A DNA stretch of 64,000 nt from Thraustochytrium sp. TN22 (Eukaryota; Sar; Bigyra; Thraustochytrida; Thraustochytriidae), in assembly GCA_013306675.1 (NCBI GenBank), contig JABLUY010000013.1:187494-251493 (forward strand), given 5' to 3'. The position numbers and the translations under genes were made by a program. Below, one piece after another: positions 20,627-30,865 of the stretch. Within the stretch, counting starts at the first letter, position 1. Every line of letters begins with the position of its first letter. A model generated the notes under the pieces. That model was not told where the DNA came from, did no database searches, and saw only the letters and a program-made list of their open reading frames with translations.

Positions 20627-21704
20627 CGCGCCCGCCGATCGCGCTCTGCCGCCCCGGCGCGGGCGGCGCCGGCGACAGGCCCTCGTCTAGCTCGACGCCT
20701 AGGAGAGGGACGAAGCGAGAAGCGAGCTGCCGGCGAAGGGGGGGGGGCGCGCTTGCGCTTCGAACAGCCTGGCTCAGGCTGGCTGCACGCCGCCACCGGC
20801 AGGCCCGGCGATGACAGCCGACAGGCGCCAGCAGCGTCCATCTCCATCTCGATGGAGACGACGTCATGAAGACGTTTTGAATTTGCCTGCGCGCGCGCGA
20901 AGCCGCACGAGATCGTCAGAGTCAAGTGGGATGCAAATTTGAAATGCTACGAGAGTCTGCGCACTGCTACCGATCTAGCCGATCGAAGTTGGCAGCAAGC
21001 ATCAGGAGAATCTGGTGGTCGCCGCAGGACGTCGGCGCGCGCAGGGTCAGGGCCGCGCCGGCCGCGAAACTTGTCGTCTGTCTGCGCGCGAACATTGATC
21101 ATTGATGAAGAACTGAGCCGAGCGAGCAAGAGACGATGCCCGTGATGACGGCGTGGTGCCTTTCTTCTAACTATCTCCATGTCCAGCGAGCGAGCGGGCG
21201 AGCGGCACGTGCAACAAGGTAGGGCGGAGCGCTCGTGTCTCTTTGGCGCTCATCATTGCTCGTGATCATCACGTCATCGACCATGGACTCGGGCACGAGG
21301 ACCATTTCGTAAAGTTCGCTCCTCCTACAATGATTTACGCGGCGACCGCCCGGCCCGGCCTCACGCGCGCGCGGCCCGCGGAAGCCGTGGATTGACTGAC
21401 CTCCAAAGGCTGGCTCAGGCTAAAAAAACTCGAGCAGCCTCGTGTCGAGTCGACTCCGAGGGCGACGACCACAACGAGGAAAGAGCAGCGACACGGCAGT
21501 TGCGCAGCGCACGCAGCGCCGCGCAGCGCCGCGCCGCGCCGCGCCACGCAGCGCAGCGCAGCACTGCGTGTCCGGCAAGGTTCGCGCAGGCGGAGGCGTG
21601 CGGGCGGCGAGGCGTGCAGGGCGCGCAGGCCCTGTGGCGCGCGCGAGCCGAGGCCATCGGCAGCGGAGAGGCAACGGACGCCGCACGGGACGGCGCACGC
21701 GCCA
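20627..21704. other. divergent intergenic region, 1078 bp
   Basis: It separates the start codons of the C2/PH gene and the coiled-coil gene, so it should carry both promoters. A GC-rich half (20640-20870) is followed by a less GC-rich centre with atgcaaatttgaaat at 20931-20945 and a gcgccgcgcc / gcagcgcagc run at about 21515-21562. No convincing gene was found. Confidence 0.5.
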
Positions 21705-24700
21705 ATGGACGGGCTCTGGGCGAGCCTGCTGGGCGGCAGCAAAGACGCGGAGTTGACGCCGGCGAAGCCGCCGCTGGCGCCGCAGGCGGAGGACGACTCG
21801 GTGCTCGCCCGGGCGCGCAAGTCCTCGCTCTTCAAGGCGTCGCGCCGCACCATGTCCGTCATCGAGACGGGCGCGCTACCCGAGGAGGCCTTCGACGTGC
21901 GCGTCTTCAGCGAGCAGCGCCAGCCGCGGCCGCGCGACGAGGACACCGGCGCTGAGGACGACGAGGATGACGACGGCCAGGCTGGCCGGCCCTTTGGGAA
22001 TGCCGCAGAGGCCAAGAGTGGCGTCGCGCCGCGCCTGCGAGCCGCACCGTCCAGGCACGTGCGACTGCTTGGCAGCGGCGGTGCCGCCGGCGCCCATCAG
22101 GGTGCCGAGGCGCGCCGCATCGTCGTGGAGGCCTCCTTGCCGCCGAGCGCCAAGCTCGTGCCGGCGTTCCCGGTCGACGAGAACCGTCGCGAGCCGGTGG
22201 GCGCCCGCCTCTCTCACGAGGTCATGCTCGGGGACCGCGCCGTCCCGGAGGGCGCCCTCCTGGTGGCCATCAACGGCCGCGACGTGCGCGAGGTCGCCTC
22301 GCGCGTCGTCTTCGAGGTGCTGCGCGAGCTGGGCGGCGCGCCTGCCGAACTGGCCTGGGTGCGCGCCAAGGCACACCCGCGGCGCATGCGGAGCAAGTCA
22401 AGCGACGGCGCCACCTCGCGGCGGCGGCGGCGGGCCGCGCACGCTGCCGAGGCCAGTCTGCAGGCAGTGTGGGGCGGCCTGCAGGCGCTCGCGCAGGCGC
22501 TGGACTCCGGGGAGGAGGCCGCTAGCCTGCTCAAGCTGCCTCTCACGGTGCGCTCCGAGGCCGTGCAGCCGCGGGAGCGCCGCGGAAGCCTCGGCGACAC
22601 AGACGACGACGCTGCGCGCGACGAGGAGGCAACCCGCAGCGCTCGCGTTGAGGACATGCGCACCCTGCTCGAGCAGCTGACGGCCCAGGCACATCGGCGC
22701 GATGCCAACGCGCGGCGCGCGACGCAGGACCTGCAGGCCTCGCGCCTGGAAGTTGCCCGCCTCGCGCGCCTCCTGGAGGAACAGCGCGACGTCGTCGTGG
22801 AAGAGAACAAGGGCGAGGTCGATGGCCCTGCTGCTGCCTCGGCGCGGCCCAAGCGCGACTCCTTGGAGGATGGCACGGCCGAGGCGGCCGCGCAGGCGTC
22901 TAACCTACGCGCCGCCAGCGCGGCCAAGCAGTTCTTCGAGCATAAGGTGTCATTGCTAGAGGGTCTCTTGGAGGCGTCCGAGGCCAAGCTCGAGGCGAGT
23001 CAGCATGCCCTCGAGGAGGCGCGCCGCACGAGCGCGCTGCAGGCCTCGCAGCTCGACGAACAGCAGCGCCTCATTCTGGACCTCAAGAAGCGACACGAAC
23101 ATAGCCTCCATGACCGCCTCGAGACGCAGAATCAGGAGCACGCTCGGCAACTGCAGCAGATGGTCGATTCGCTCGCCGCCGCGGACCGTGACAAGCTGGA
23201 GGCCTCGCAGAAGCGCGAGCAGGCGCTGCGCGCACATGTCGGCCTCCTCCAGCAGAACCTGGATGCCAAGGACCGCGAGGTGCACGAACTGCAGCTGGCG
23301 GCCGAACGCTTCGCCGCGCGCCGCGCGCCGGCGCAAAACCAGCAGGCGTCCATGGAGGAGCTTACGTTGTGGCGGCGCGACGCGAAGGCGCTGCGCGCTA
23401 CCGTCGAGCAGCTCTCCGCGCGCCTGCGCAGCGCCGACGCCGAGGTCGCCACGCTCAAAGCGCACCGCGAGGACGGCGGCCGCGAGGCCGCGCGCCTTCG
23501 CGACCTCGTCCAGCAGACGCAAGCTCAGGCCAACGTGGCCGCAGCGGAGCGCGCTGCACTCGCGGACGAGCGAGATGACCTTTTACTTCGTCTGCAGGAG
23601 TCGCGCCGCCGCGCCGCGCGGTCCACAACCGACAGCGCGCAGGCGCGCATGGAGATGGAGGAGCTGCGACACCTACAGGCTGCGCAGCTCGCGGAGCTTG
23701 AAGCGCGTTACAGGAGCAGCAGCACCGGCGTCGCCGGCGTCGCCGGCGCCAGCGGCGCCAGCGACGATGTAGAGGAGAAGGAGACGACCGCGCAGTCGTC
23801 CGCTCCTGCGGATCCTGCGGGCGGTTCCACGTCCTCCCGCGACGCCGAGCTGGCCGCTTGCGCGCGCATGGAGCTCGAGGACTACCAGGCGCGCACCCTA
23901 CGTGCGCAGCAGGACGCGCTCGAGCAGCGCAAGGCCGCGCAAGCGCTGCGCATCGAAGTGGACAGGCTGGCCGCGCATGTCTCGGAGCGCAACAACGAGC
24001 TGGACGAGCTTCGCCGCCGTGCTGCAGGCGAAGCGAGCGACAAGTTTCAGGTGGTCCTAGCCAAGGTTGAGAAGGACTATGAGGAAGAGCTGCGCGCCGT
24101 CCACGCCAATCTGAGCACTAAAGAGGCCGCGCTCGCCGAGGCCCTCGCTCGCACGGAGGAGGCCAAAGGCGCCGCGGAGCGCGCTAGGGCGGACCTCGCT
24201 GGCCTCCGCGACTCGGCCGCCGAGGCCCAGAGCGCGTTGCGTGCGCAGCTGGACGAGGCGCGGGCCGCTGTCGAGAATGCGGAAGCGCGTGCCGAGGAAC
24301 GCGGCACGCGCCTGGAGGAGGCGCTCCGCGCCCGGGACGACCTGCGCACTTCCCTGGAGGCCGAGCGCCGCTCCGTCGCCGATCTGCGCTCGGCCGCAGA
24401 GGACCTGCGACAGGCCCAGGAGGAACTGGCCGCCCTGCGCGGCGCGGACGAGGCGCGCGGCGTGGCGCAGCAGCGCGCAGCCGCGCTCGAAGTGAAGGTT
24501 GCCGAACTCAACGGCGCCGCCGCGCTGGCCGCGGAGCGCGCGACGCTCGCCGAGGAGGAGGCCGCTGCGCTGCGCAGCAAGCTTAACGAGTCTGACGGCC
24601 TGCGCTCCGGCCTGCAGCGCGCACAGTCGGAGCAGCAAACTTTCGCGCAGCAGATCCAGACGGACCTTAATGAGCAGCGCAAGGCGGTCGCCGGCCTGCG

Positions 24701-27700
24701 TCAGGAAAACGTGCGTCTCGCACACGCGCTTGGCGCTGCACGAGGCGACCTGCAGGAGCGCGAGGCCAAGGAGAAGCAGCTGCATGAAATGGTGACACGC
24801 CTCGTCGAGCAGCTCGACCGTGCCAAGACCGAGGCCGCTACCTCTCGCGCACTTGCGGCCGACCGCGCGAGCGCCCAGGACGCCGCAGAGGCGGGGCGCG
24901 ACACAGCGCAGCGCGAGCTCGAGGCCAAGGCCGCCACTCTGGCTCGCGTCGAGGCCGCGCACCGGGACGCACAGGCCGCGGCGCGGCGCGCCTCGGACGC
25001 GCTGGATGCCCAGAAGCAAGAGGCGGACGCGCGCGTCGAGGCGCTTGAGCTACAGGCCGCCGACGCCAAGGCGAAGCTGGAATGTCTGCAGCGGCAGTCC
25101 GGTGCGTCAACTCGGCAGCGCGACGAGGCGCTCGCGGAGCTGCGCTTGACGGCGAATCGCCTGCGCCGGCAGCAGAGCCACTGCCGCGACCAGGCACAAG
25201 CGCTCTTGGAGACCTTCGCGGCAGACATGAAGGCCGCGGTCGCGACGTGCGCACGCCGCGCCGGCGAGGACGCGCAGCGAGGCGCGCGCAAGATGGCGAT
25301 GTTGCAGGCGGCGTTACAGGGCGCGAGCGAGCGTGCCCACTCGCAGCAGGACACCTTTGACAATTTGACGCGGGAGCGCGCCGAGGAGATCGCGCGCCTG
25401 CGCGACCAGGTGCACGTCCTGCAGGAGTCGAGCTCTGGGGCGCGTCGCGAACTCGCACTGGCCAAGGCCGCGATTGCGGCACAGAGGGAGGAGATCCGCG
25501 TCGCGGAGGGCCGCGAGGAGTCCTCGACCGCCACTGCCGCGAGTCTGCGTCGTCGCGTCCGAGAGCTCGAAGACGCACTCGACGCCGCCGAGACCAAGGA
25601 ACGAGAGCGGGCTTGCCATCTGGAAGCCGAGGTCGCGCGCCTGCGCGAAGCACAGACGGCGGGCGGCGCGGCGCGTGGGGATCTCGCGCGCTTGAAGCAG
25701 GAGGCCGACGAGCTCCGCTTCCAGGCAGACCGTCTGCGCGAGCAGCTGGCCGATGCCGACAGGGAGCGTGCTGTCCTGGGATCCCGCCTCGAGGAGCTGC
25801 GTGCGGCCCGCGCCGAGGCCGATCGTCGCGCCGAGGCCGTGGGCGCCAGGCTTGAGCAGGAGAGCGCCCGAGCGGTAGTCGCGGAGGCCGCGGCTGCCAG
25901 CGAGCGCCAGGCAGCCGCACGGGCGGCGCAGGAGCTCGATATTGCGCGGGCGCGAGCCGACGCAGCGGAAGCGCAGGTCGGCGAGGTCAAGGCGCGCTTG
26001 CATGAAGCCCGCACAAAGCTGGAAACCTCGGCCCGGCGTGCCGATGGCCTGCAAGTGGACATCGAGGAGGTTCGCGCCCGCGCCGGCACTGCGGAGGCGC
26101 GCACCAAAGAGGTCCAGGAGAAGCTGCTCGAAGCCCGCGCGCAACTCGACGACGCCCGAGCCTCGGCGCACGCCTCGTCGCAGCGCATGCTGGCTCTCGA
26201 GGCGGACATGGAGCCGCGGGCCCAGGCGGCTGCCGAAGAGCACGCAGCTGCCCTCGCGGAGGCCAAAGCGGAGGCCAACTTGCAGCGCGCTGCTGCCGTG
26301 GACCTGCAGGCTCGCCTCGATTGCGCGGCAGAACGCTTGGGGTCTCTTGTAGAGGAGCTCCAGGACGCCAAGGCGCGGTCCGCGGCGGCCGAGGCACAGG
26401 CGCAGGGGAATCTTGCTGCCCATGAAGCCGCGGCGCAGCGAGTTGCGGCGCTCGAGGCCGGCATCGAGGCGCAGCGCGCCGCCGCCCAGAGCCTGCAGGC
26501 GCGGCTGGACCAAACTCGCGAGGAGTACGCGGAGCAGATTCGCGCGCTCCGCGCGTCGCAGCTGGAGCAGCTGGAGGACCTGCGTCGGGCGCGCCGCGAG
26601 GAGCGCGGCACGAAGGACGAAGACGCGCAGCGGCGCGTCTCCGAGGCCGAGGCGGCGACCGAGGTTGCGCTGCAGCGCGCAGCTTCGGCCGAGACCGCGC
26701 TGACGCAACTGGAGGCGCAGCTTGACGCGCAGATCTCGGCGCGTGTCTCCGAGGCAGAACGCCGCGAGCGCGAGGCGCGGAGTCTTGCTGACGAGGCGCA
26801 GGCCCGTGAGGAAGCCACACGTGGCGAAATGGAGAGGCGCTTACAAGAGGCGCTGGACGAGTCCGAGAATCTCGTCCAGAGCCGTGCGCAGCAGCTCGCA
26901 CTGCTCATGGTTGAGTCGCAGACAGTGGTCGACGCCAGCTCGCAGACTGAGACGCCTGAACGGGAGGACGAGCGGCCGCAGACGGTGGCTACGATTGCCA
27001 TGGCGGTGCAAACGGAGACGGTCACTCTGGCCGCGCGCCCTGTGGCGCGCGACTCGGGCGCCCAAACCGACCTAAGTCTGCACAACGCACAGACTGAGCA
27101 CGAGCTGGCGCAGGTGCGCGCGCTTCATCGGCAGGAGCTGGCTGACTTCCTCGCCAAGGTGCAGGAGGAGATCTTGCAGGAACGCGAGCAGCTGCGGCAG
27201 GAGCAGGTCGCGCAGCTTGAGCGCGTCGACGAGGAGCGAAATCGCCTGGAGCTTTTGGTGGCCAAACAAGCAGAGGAGCTTGCCTCGCTGCACGCCGCGG
27301 AGCGTGGTACGGAGCGCGGTGCGCGCCGGGCCGCCGCCCAGGTGTCGGACGAGATTGTGGACGAGTATGACCGCCTGCTCCTGCGCGATGACGAGGGCGA
27401 CGACGACGGCGGCGACGGCGAGGAGGAGGAGGAGGAGGAGGAGGAGGCGCAAATGTCGCACGTCGATCACAAAACGAAAGAGACGCCTGCAGGGGCGGGC
27501 GACGCCGACGCTGTTCAGGACGCCTCGCAGGTCTCGTTTGAGACGGAACTGCTCAAGTCGGCGCTGGAGAGCGCGCACGAGCGCATCCGAGCTCTGGAGG
27601 CACGCGGGTCCGAGGAGATGGCGCTGGGCCGCAGTCAGCCGCAGCTCACGCTGCGCGAGGAAGAGCTGTTCGAAGAGGCGCAGTCGTGGCGGCGTGCTGC

Positions 27701-28001
27701 TGCGCGGGACTCAAAGCGGTGCGCGGCGCTGGTGGACGCAGTCGCGCGCGAGTCAGCGCGCGCGGCGCGTTATGAGGAGGCTCTGCGGATCGAGCGCTCA
27801 GGGGGGCGCTCAGGAGGACGCTCGGAGGTGACGGAGCGGTCCACGCGATGGGTTTCGCAGCGCGGAGGCTCCTGGAGTCTGGACGCGAGCGAGGTGTCTG
27901 GCGCGCAAGAGCTTCGCGAGGAGCTCGAAACGCTTGCTTCGGACATGAACGAGACGCTGCAGTCACTGCGCGCGTCGGGTATCTCGCAGCGCCTCCGATA
28001 A
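21705..28001 (+). CDS. PDZ-like domain plus very long coiled-coil protein
   Basis: I cannot name this 2098-residue protein. It starts MDGLWASLLGG at an ATG that follows a GC-rich leader. Residues about 145-222 fit a divergent PDZ fold, with VPEGALLVAINGRDVREV followed by VVFEVLREL and AELAWVR. From about 310 to 1740 the sequence is a nearly unbroken heptad-rich coiled coil, rich in A, E, R, L and Q, like golgins, centrosomal or myosin-tail proteins. At 1743-1800 the coil is interrupted by four QT(E/D) motifs (SSQTET, AVQTET, GAQTDL, NAQTEH). A second coil, an acidic run coded by GAG repeats (27418-27448) and a Ser-rich tail follow. A role as a cytoskeletal or Golgi scaffold is inference from shape alone. 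The antisense strand has long open frames caused by the base composition. Confidence 0.85.
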   Translation: MDGLWASLLGGSKDAELTPAKPPLAPQAEDDSVLARARKSSLFKASRRTMSVIETGALPEEAFDVRVFSEQRQPRPRDEDTGAEDDEDDDGQAGRPFGNAAEAKSGVAPRLRAAPSRHVRLLGSGGAAGAHQGAEARRIVVEASLPPSAKLVPAFPVDENRREPVGARLSHEVMLGDRAVPEGALLVAINGRDVREVASRVVFEVLRELGGAPAELAWVRAKAHPRRMRSKSSDGATSRRRRRAAHAAEASLQAVWGGLQALAQALDSGEEAASLLKLPLTVRSEAVQPRERRGSLGDTDDDAARDEEATRSARVEDMRTLLEQLTAQAHRRDANARRATQDLQASRLEVARLARLLEEQRDVVVEENKGEVDGPAAASARPKRDSLEDGTAEAAAQASNLRAASAAKQFFEHKVSLLEGLLEASEAKLEASQHALEEARRTSALQASQLDEQQRLILDLKKRHEHSLHDRLETQNQEHARQLQQMVDSLAAADRDKLEASQKREQALRAHVGLLQQNLDAKDREVHELQLAAERFAARRAPAQNQQASMEELTLWRRDAKALRATVEQLSARLRSADAEVATLKAHREDGGREAARLRDLVQQTQAQANVAAAERAALADERDDLLLRLQESRRRAARSTTDSAQARMEMEELRHLQAAQLAELEARYRSSSTGVAGVAGASGASDDVEEKETTAQSSAPADPAGGSTSSRDAELAACARMELEDYQARTLRAQQDALEQRKAAQALRIEVDRLAAHVSERNNELDELRRRAAGEASDKFQVVLAKVEKDYEEELRAVHANLSTKEAALAEALARTEEAKGAAERARADLAGLRDSAAEAQSALRAQLDEARAAVENAEARAEERGTRLEEALRARDDLRTSLEAERRSVADLRSAAEDLRQAQEELAALRGADEARGVAQQRAAALEVKVAELNGAAALAAERATLAEEEAAALRSKLNESDGLRSGLQRAQSEQQTFAQQIQTDLNEQRKAVAGLRQENVRLAHALGAARGDLQEREAKEKQLHEMVTRLVEQLDRAKTEAATSRALAADRASAQDAAEAGRDTAQRELEAKAATLARVEAAHRDAQAAARRASDALDAQKQEADARVEALELQAADAKAKLECLQRQSGASTRQRDEALAELRLTANRLRRQQSHCRDQAQALLETFAADMKAAVATCARRAGEDAQRGARKMAMLQAALQGASERAHSQQDTFDNLTRERAEEIARLRDQVHVLQESSSGARRELALAKAAIAAQREEIRVAEGREESSTATAASLRRRVRELEDALDAAETKERERACHLEAEVARLREAQTAGGAARGDLARLKQEADELRFQADRLREQLADADRERAVLGSRLEELRAARAEADRRAEAVGARLEQESARAVVAEAAAASERQAAARAAQELDIARARADAAEAQVGEVKARLHEARTKLETSARRADGLQVDIEEVRARAGTAEARTKEVQEKLLEARAQLDDARASAHASSQRMLALEADMEPRAQAAAEEHAAALAEAKAEANLQRAAAVDLQARLDCAAERLGSLVEELQDAKARSAAAEAQAQGNLAAHEAAAQRVAALEAGIEAQRAAAQSLQARLDQTREEYAEQIRALRASQLEQLEDLRRARREERGTKDEDAQRRVSEAEAATEVALQRAASAETALTQLEAQLDAQISARVSEAERREREARSLADEAQAREEATRGEMERRLQEALDESENLVQSRAQQLALLMVESQTVVDASSQTETPEREDERPQTVATIAMAVQTETVTLAARPVARDSGAQTDLSLHNAQTEHELAQVRALHRQELADFLAKVQEEILQEREQLRQEQVAQLERVDEERNRLELLVAKQAEELASLHAAERGTERGARRAAAQVSDEIVDEYDRLLLRDDEGDDDGGDGEEEEEEEEEAQMSHVDHKTKETPAGAGDADAVQDASQVSFETELLKSALESAHERIRALEARGSEEMALGRSQPQLTLREEELFEEAQSWRRAAARDSKRCAALVDAVARESARAARYEEALRIERSGGRSGGRSEVTERSTRWVSQRGGSWSLDASEVSGAQELREELETLASDMNETLQSLRASGISQRLR

Positions 28002-28358
28002 TTCGATGATTCGATGAATGTATAATTCAAATCTGTTGCTCTCCTCTACGACCGGGTCACGATGAGGCCCTCGATGCGATCGGAGCGAAGGCCTGGCGGC
28101 GGGTGGGGAGCGGGCGTTTTGGACTGGATGGCCACCTCGAGAGGCTCTGGAACTCCATATTCCACCATGTGACGCCGCTCTCGGCTCGTGCTGCCATTCG
28201 TACTCACTACGTTACTTCCGCCTCCTTCGACTTGCTGCTACTACTACTACTACTTACTAGGCCTACTACTTACTGCGAAGCTCTGGCGGCGGGCGAGGAC
28301 CATGTGTGGCAGGTACGGCCTTGCCGCCATGCGCATTTCAAATCATCGTCGTTCTCGG
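28002..28358. other. convergent 3' spacer, 357 bp
   Basis: It lies between the stop codons of the coiled-coil gene and the PI4-kinase gene. It contains attcgatg repeats just past the first stop and a CTA/TACT run at about 28235-28272. No canonical AATAAA or gene was seen. Confidence 0.5.
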
Positions 28359-30865
28359 TTACCAAATGCCGTTGACGCAGCGCTGGTAGCGGTCGTAGCA
28401 ACGCGTGGTGTAGTTACCCATACTCCAGTCGATGATGTCGTTGATGTGCACCTTGAGCCTGCGCGTGCTCATGCCAGGGCGGAAGCGGTCGCGCAGCTCG
28501 TCAATAACCCAGCGACGGCCACCCGCAAAGCACTCGCTGGCCGATTCGCCGGCGCTCATGAGCTCGGCGAGCAGGATGATCTCGCGATGGTGCTTGTTCG
28601 CGGCAATGTAGGCCTTCTCCATGAGGCGGCGGAACTTCTGGAAGGTCTGCGAGTACGGGCCACCAAGGATCTCGACAAAGTCGCGCGTGAGCTTGAACGG
28701 GGAGCGCTCGAGGCGGTGCGAGTAGCCGAGCATGAAACCGAAGTCGATGTGCAGCAGGTGCCCGTTGAGGTCCATGAGCACGTTGCCATTGTGGCGGTCG
28801 TGAAGCTTGATGAGGTAGGACACGATGGAGTAGCCGGCAAGGCTCTGCAAAAAGTTGCGCTGGGCGCGCTTGTAGCGCTTGGAGTTCTTGTTGGGGCCGA
28901 AGCGCTCGAGGAAGTACTTGTCAATGCCGTCGTAGCCACCGCGCTCCTTGATGCGCGCGATGGAGTCTGCGTTACGCGCCGGCTCCAGCAGGCCGCTCAT
29001 GCGGCCGGTAGCGATGACCTTGTAGGGCGAGAGCCAGACCGGGACGCGCTCCTCAAGGAAGATCTTCTGGAATGTGGACACGAAGAGGACGCCGAGCTGC
29101 TGCTGGCGCAGGTCGTCGCCCGCCTTGACGAACATGGAAGCGAGCTGCCAGTTCGGGCGATCACCGTATGGGCTGTCGCGGCGGATGCGCTCCTGCATGT
29201 CCTCCCAGCGCTCCTGCGAGACCTTCTTGGGGTCATCGCTGCCGGCGTCGTCGTCGCCGTTGGCGTTGGCGTCCAGCTCGTCGACCATGGAAATGTCCAC
29301 ATCATCTTCGTCGCCCAGGTCCACCTCCTGGACGCCACTGCTCGCCGTCGAAAGCTGCTTGGACTTGATCTGCTTGACCGGGTTCTTCCAGAACTCGCGA
29401 GTACTCACCATCTCGATGGCCTCCAGGGCAATCTTCTTGGGTGACCGCGGCTCGCGCTGCATCGCGCCCGACATGTCGGCGGGCGGGGCGCCGATGGGCT
29501 CTACTTCGGCCACGAGCAGAAATGGGCACTTCTTGGCCGTATTGAAGACGATGGTCTCCTCTAGGACCAGGCGCAGGACGCGATGGTTCTCCGTCGCCTT
29601 GCCCACCGCCGTAGGAAAGTACCTGTGTTCGATGCCGTCCAAAAGTGTCCGTCAGTGAGCCAGTCAAGTCAGTCAAGCGCGCAAGGGTTTCGAATCGAGC
29701 AAGCGGAGGAGAAGGAAGAAACGTACGCGCCAAAGGGCACAGCGTGCGCGAGCGCCTCGAGGCGTTGCTTGAGCGTCTTGGCGCGCTCCTCGCGCGCTAC
29801 GGAAACGCGCAGCCAGTCGTCCAGGTCGGTGAGCGCCTTGATGAAGCCAATCTTGCCATCCAGATCTCGCAAGGCCTCCTCGCCCTTGGCGGACTCGTTG
29901 CGCACCATGGCGTTGCGCACCTTGAGCACGAGCATGTCGACATTTTGGCGCGACGAGCGGCCGCGCATGTTCAGGTCCAGGTTGGTGAGGACCTGGTTGT
30001 CGTGCACGTCCTCGAGCTGCGCGAGTGCGCGGTCCAGCGAAGCCTTGACGGTGTCCAGGCTGGCCTTGGTCTTGGTCAGCGTGCCCTGCGACTCGGACGG
30101 CACACCCTGCAGGCTGCCCACGCCCTTGCTGGCGTCCGTCGTCGCGCGCATGGAGTCGTGGTGGATGGTGTCGATGACGCGCTCGATCGCCGCCAGATTC
30201 TCCGCGCGCTTGCGCTTGTACTCGGTGGTGGTCTCATCCTCCTCAACCGCAGAGTTCTGACAGCTCGCGTTGAGGTTGCAAATGACCAGAAACGCAAAGT
30301 GCAACGAAGCCACCGAGCCCTGGATGAGGAAGCGCCACACCTGCGCGCGGATCACGTCCGACTTGCCGTAGAGGACCACGCTCACAAAAACCGAGATGAG
30401 GTCCTCCAGCACGTTGGCATTGGCCAGGCACAGATCGTTGCACGCCTCTTGGTCCTTCTCCTCGTACATCCACTCCAGGACCGCCGTGCGGATGTCGCCC
30501 GGCGTCCGACCCTTCTCCTTCGTGCCAGCCAGCGTGCTGTAGTGCGCCTCGGCCTCCAGCATGTCCACGTCTTGCTCAAAGACCGACAAGTCGGACGCCT
30601 GCCTGCTCCGCGGCGACGCGCCCTCGGACGCCTCGCCGCGGCGCAGCAGCGGCGCCTCGGCCGTGTCGAGCTCCTCCAGCACCGGCAGCACGTTCGCCAG
30701 AGAGCCTTGCGCTGCGCTGCCCTTGCGCTGCAGCAGCCCCTTGCGCGCCTCATCCGGGTCCATCGAGTGCCCGTTCGGCGGCACCGCGCGCGTGCTGCTC
30801 TCCTCGCGCAGCGCCTCGTCGCTCGCGCGCAGCGGCCGCGCCGCCTCGTCGTCCAGCCGCGACAT
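28359..30865 (-). CDS. PI4KB: phosphatidylinositol 4-kinase, type III beta class
   Basis: CDS is 29727..30865 joined to 28359..29622 across one intron, giving 800 residues, close to the ~816 of human PI4KB. It phosphorylates phosphatidylinositol to PI4P, chiefly at the Golgi. The kinase domain is complete. KAGDDLRQQQLG is followed by ERVPVWLSPYKVI and AQRNFLQSLAGYSIV. The catalytic loop is HDRHNGN (about residue 650) and the activation-loop start is HIDFGFMLG. The C-terminus CVNGIW matches the family's LTNGIM end. The N-terminal half holds a divergent PIK helical region with a Ser/Gly-rich linker. The start at 30865 is the first ATG of the open frame. It is divergently arranged with the poly-Q gene. 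Confidence 0.92.
29623..29726 (-). other. spliceosomal intron in the PI4-kinase gene
   Basis: The 104-bp intron starts GTACGT at 29726 and ends ACACAG at 29623, in phase 2. Splicing reads ...VPFGAY|FPTAVGK..., which keeps the PI4K frame. Several TGAC/CTGAC sites lie about 30-50 bases before the acceptor. Confidence 0.88.

Noticed and set aside
24701-27085. Minus-strand frame of 794 aa opposite the coiled-coil gene
   Set aside because: Ser/Ala/Arg-rich antisense of a heptad coil; long only because GC-rich coding DNA has few antisense stops.
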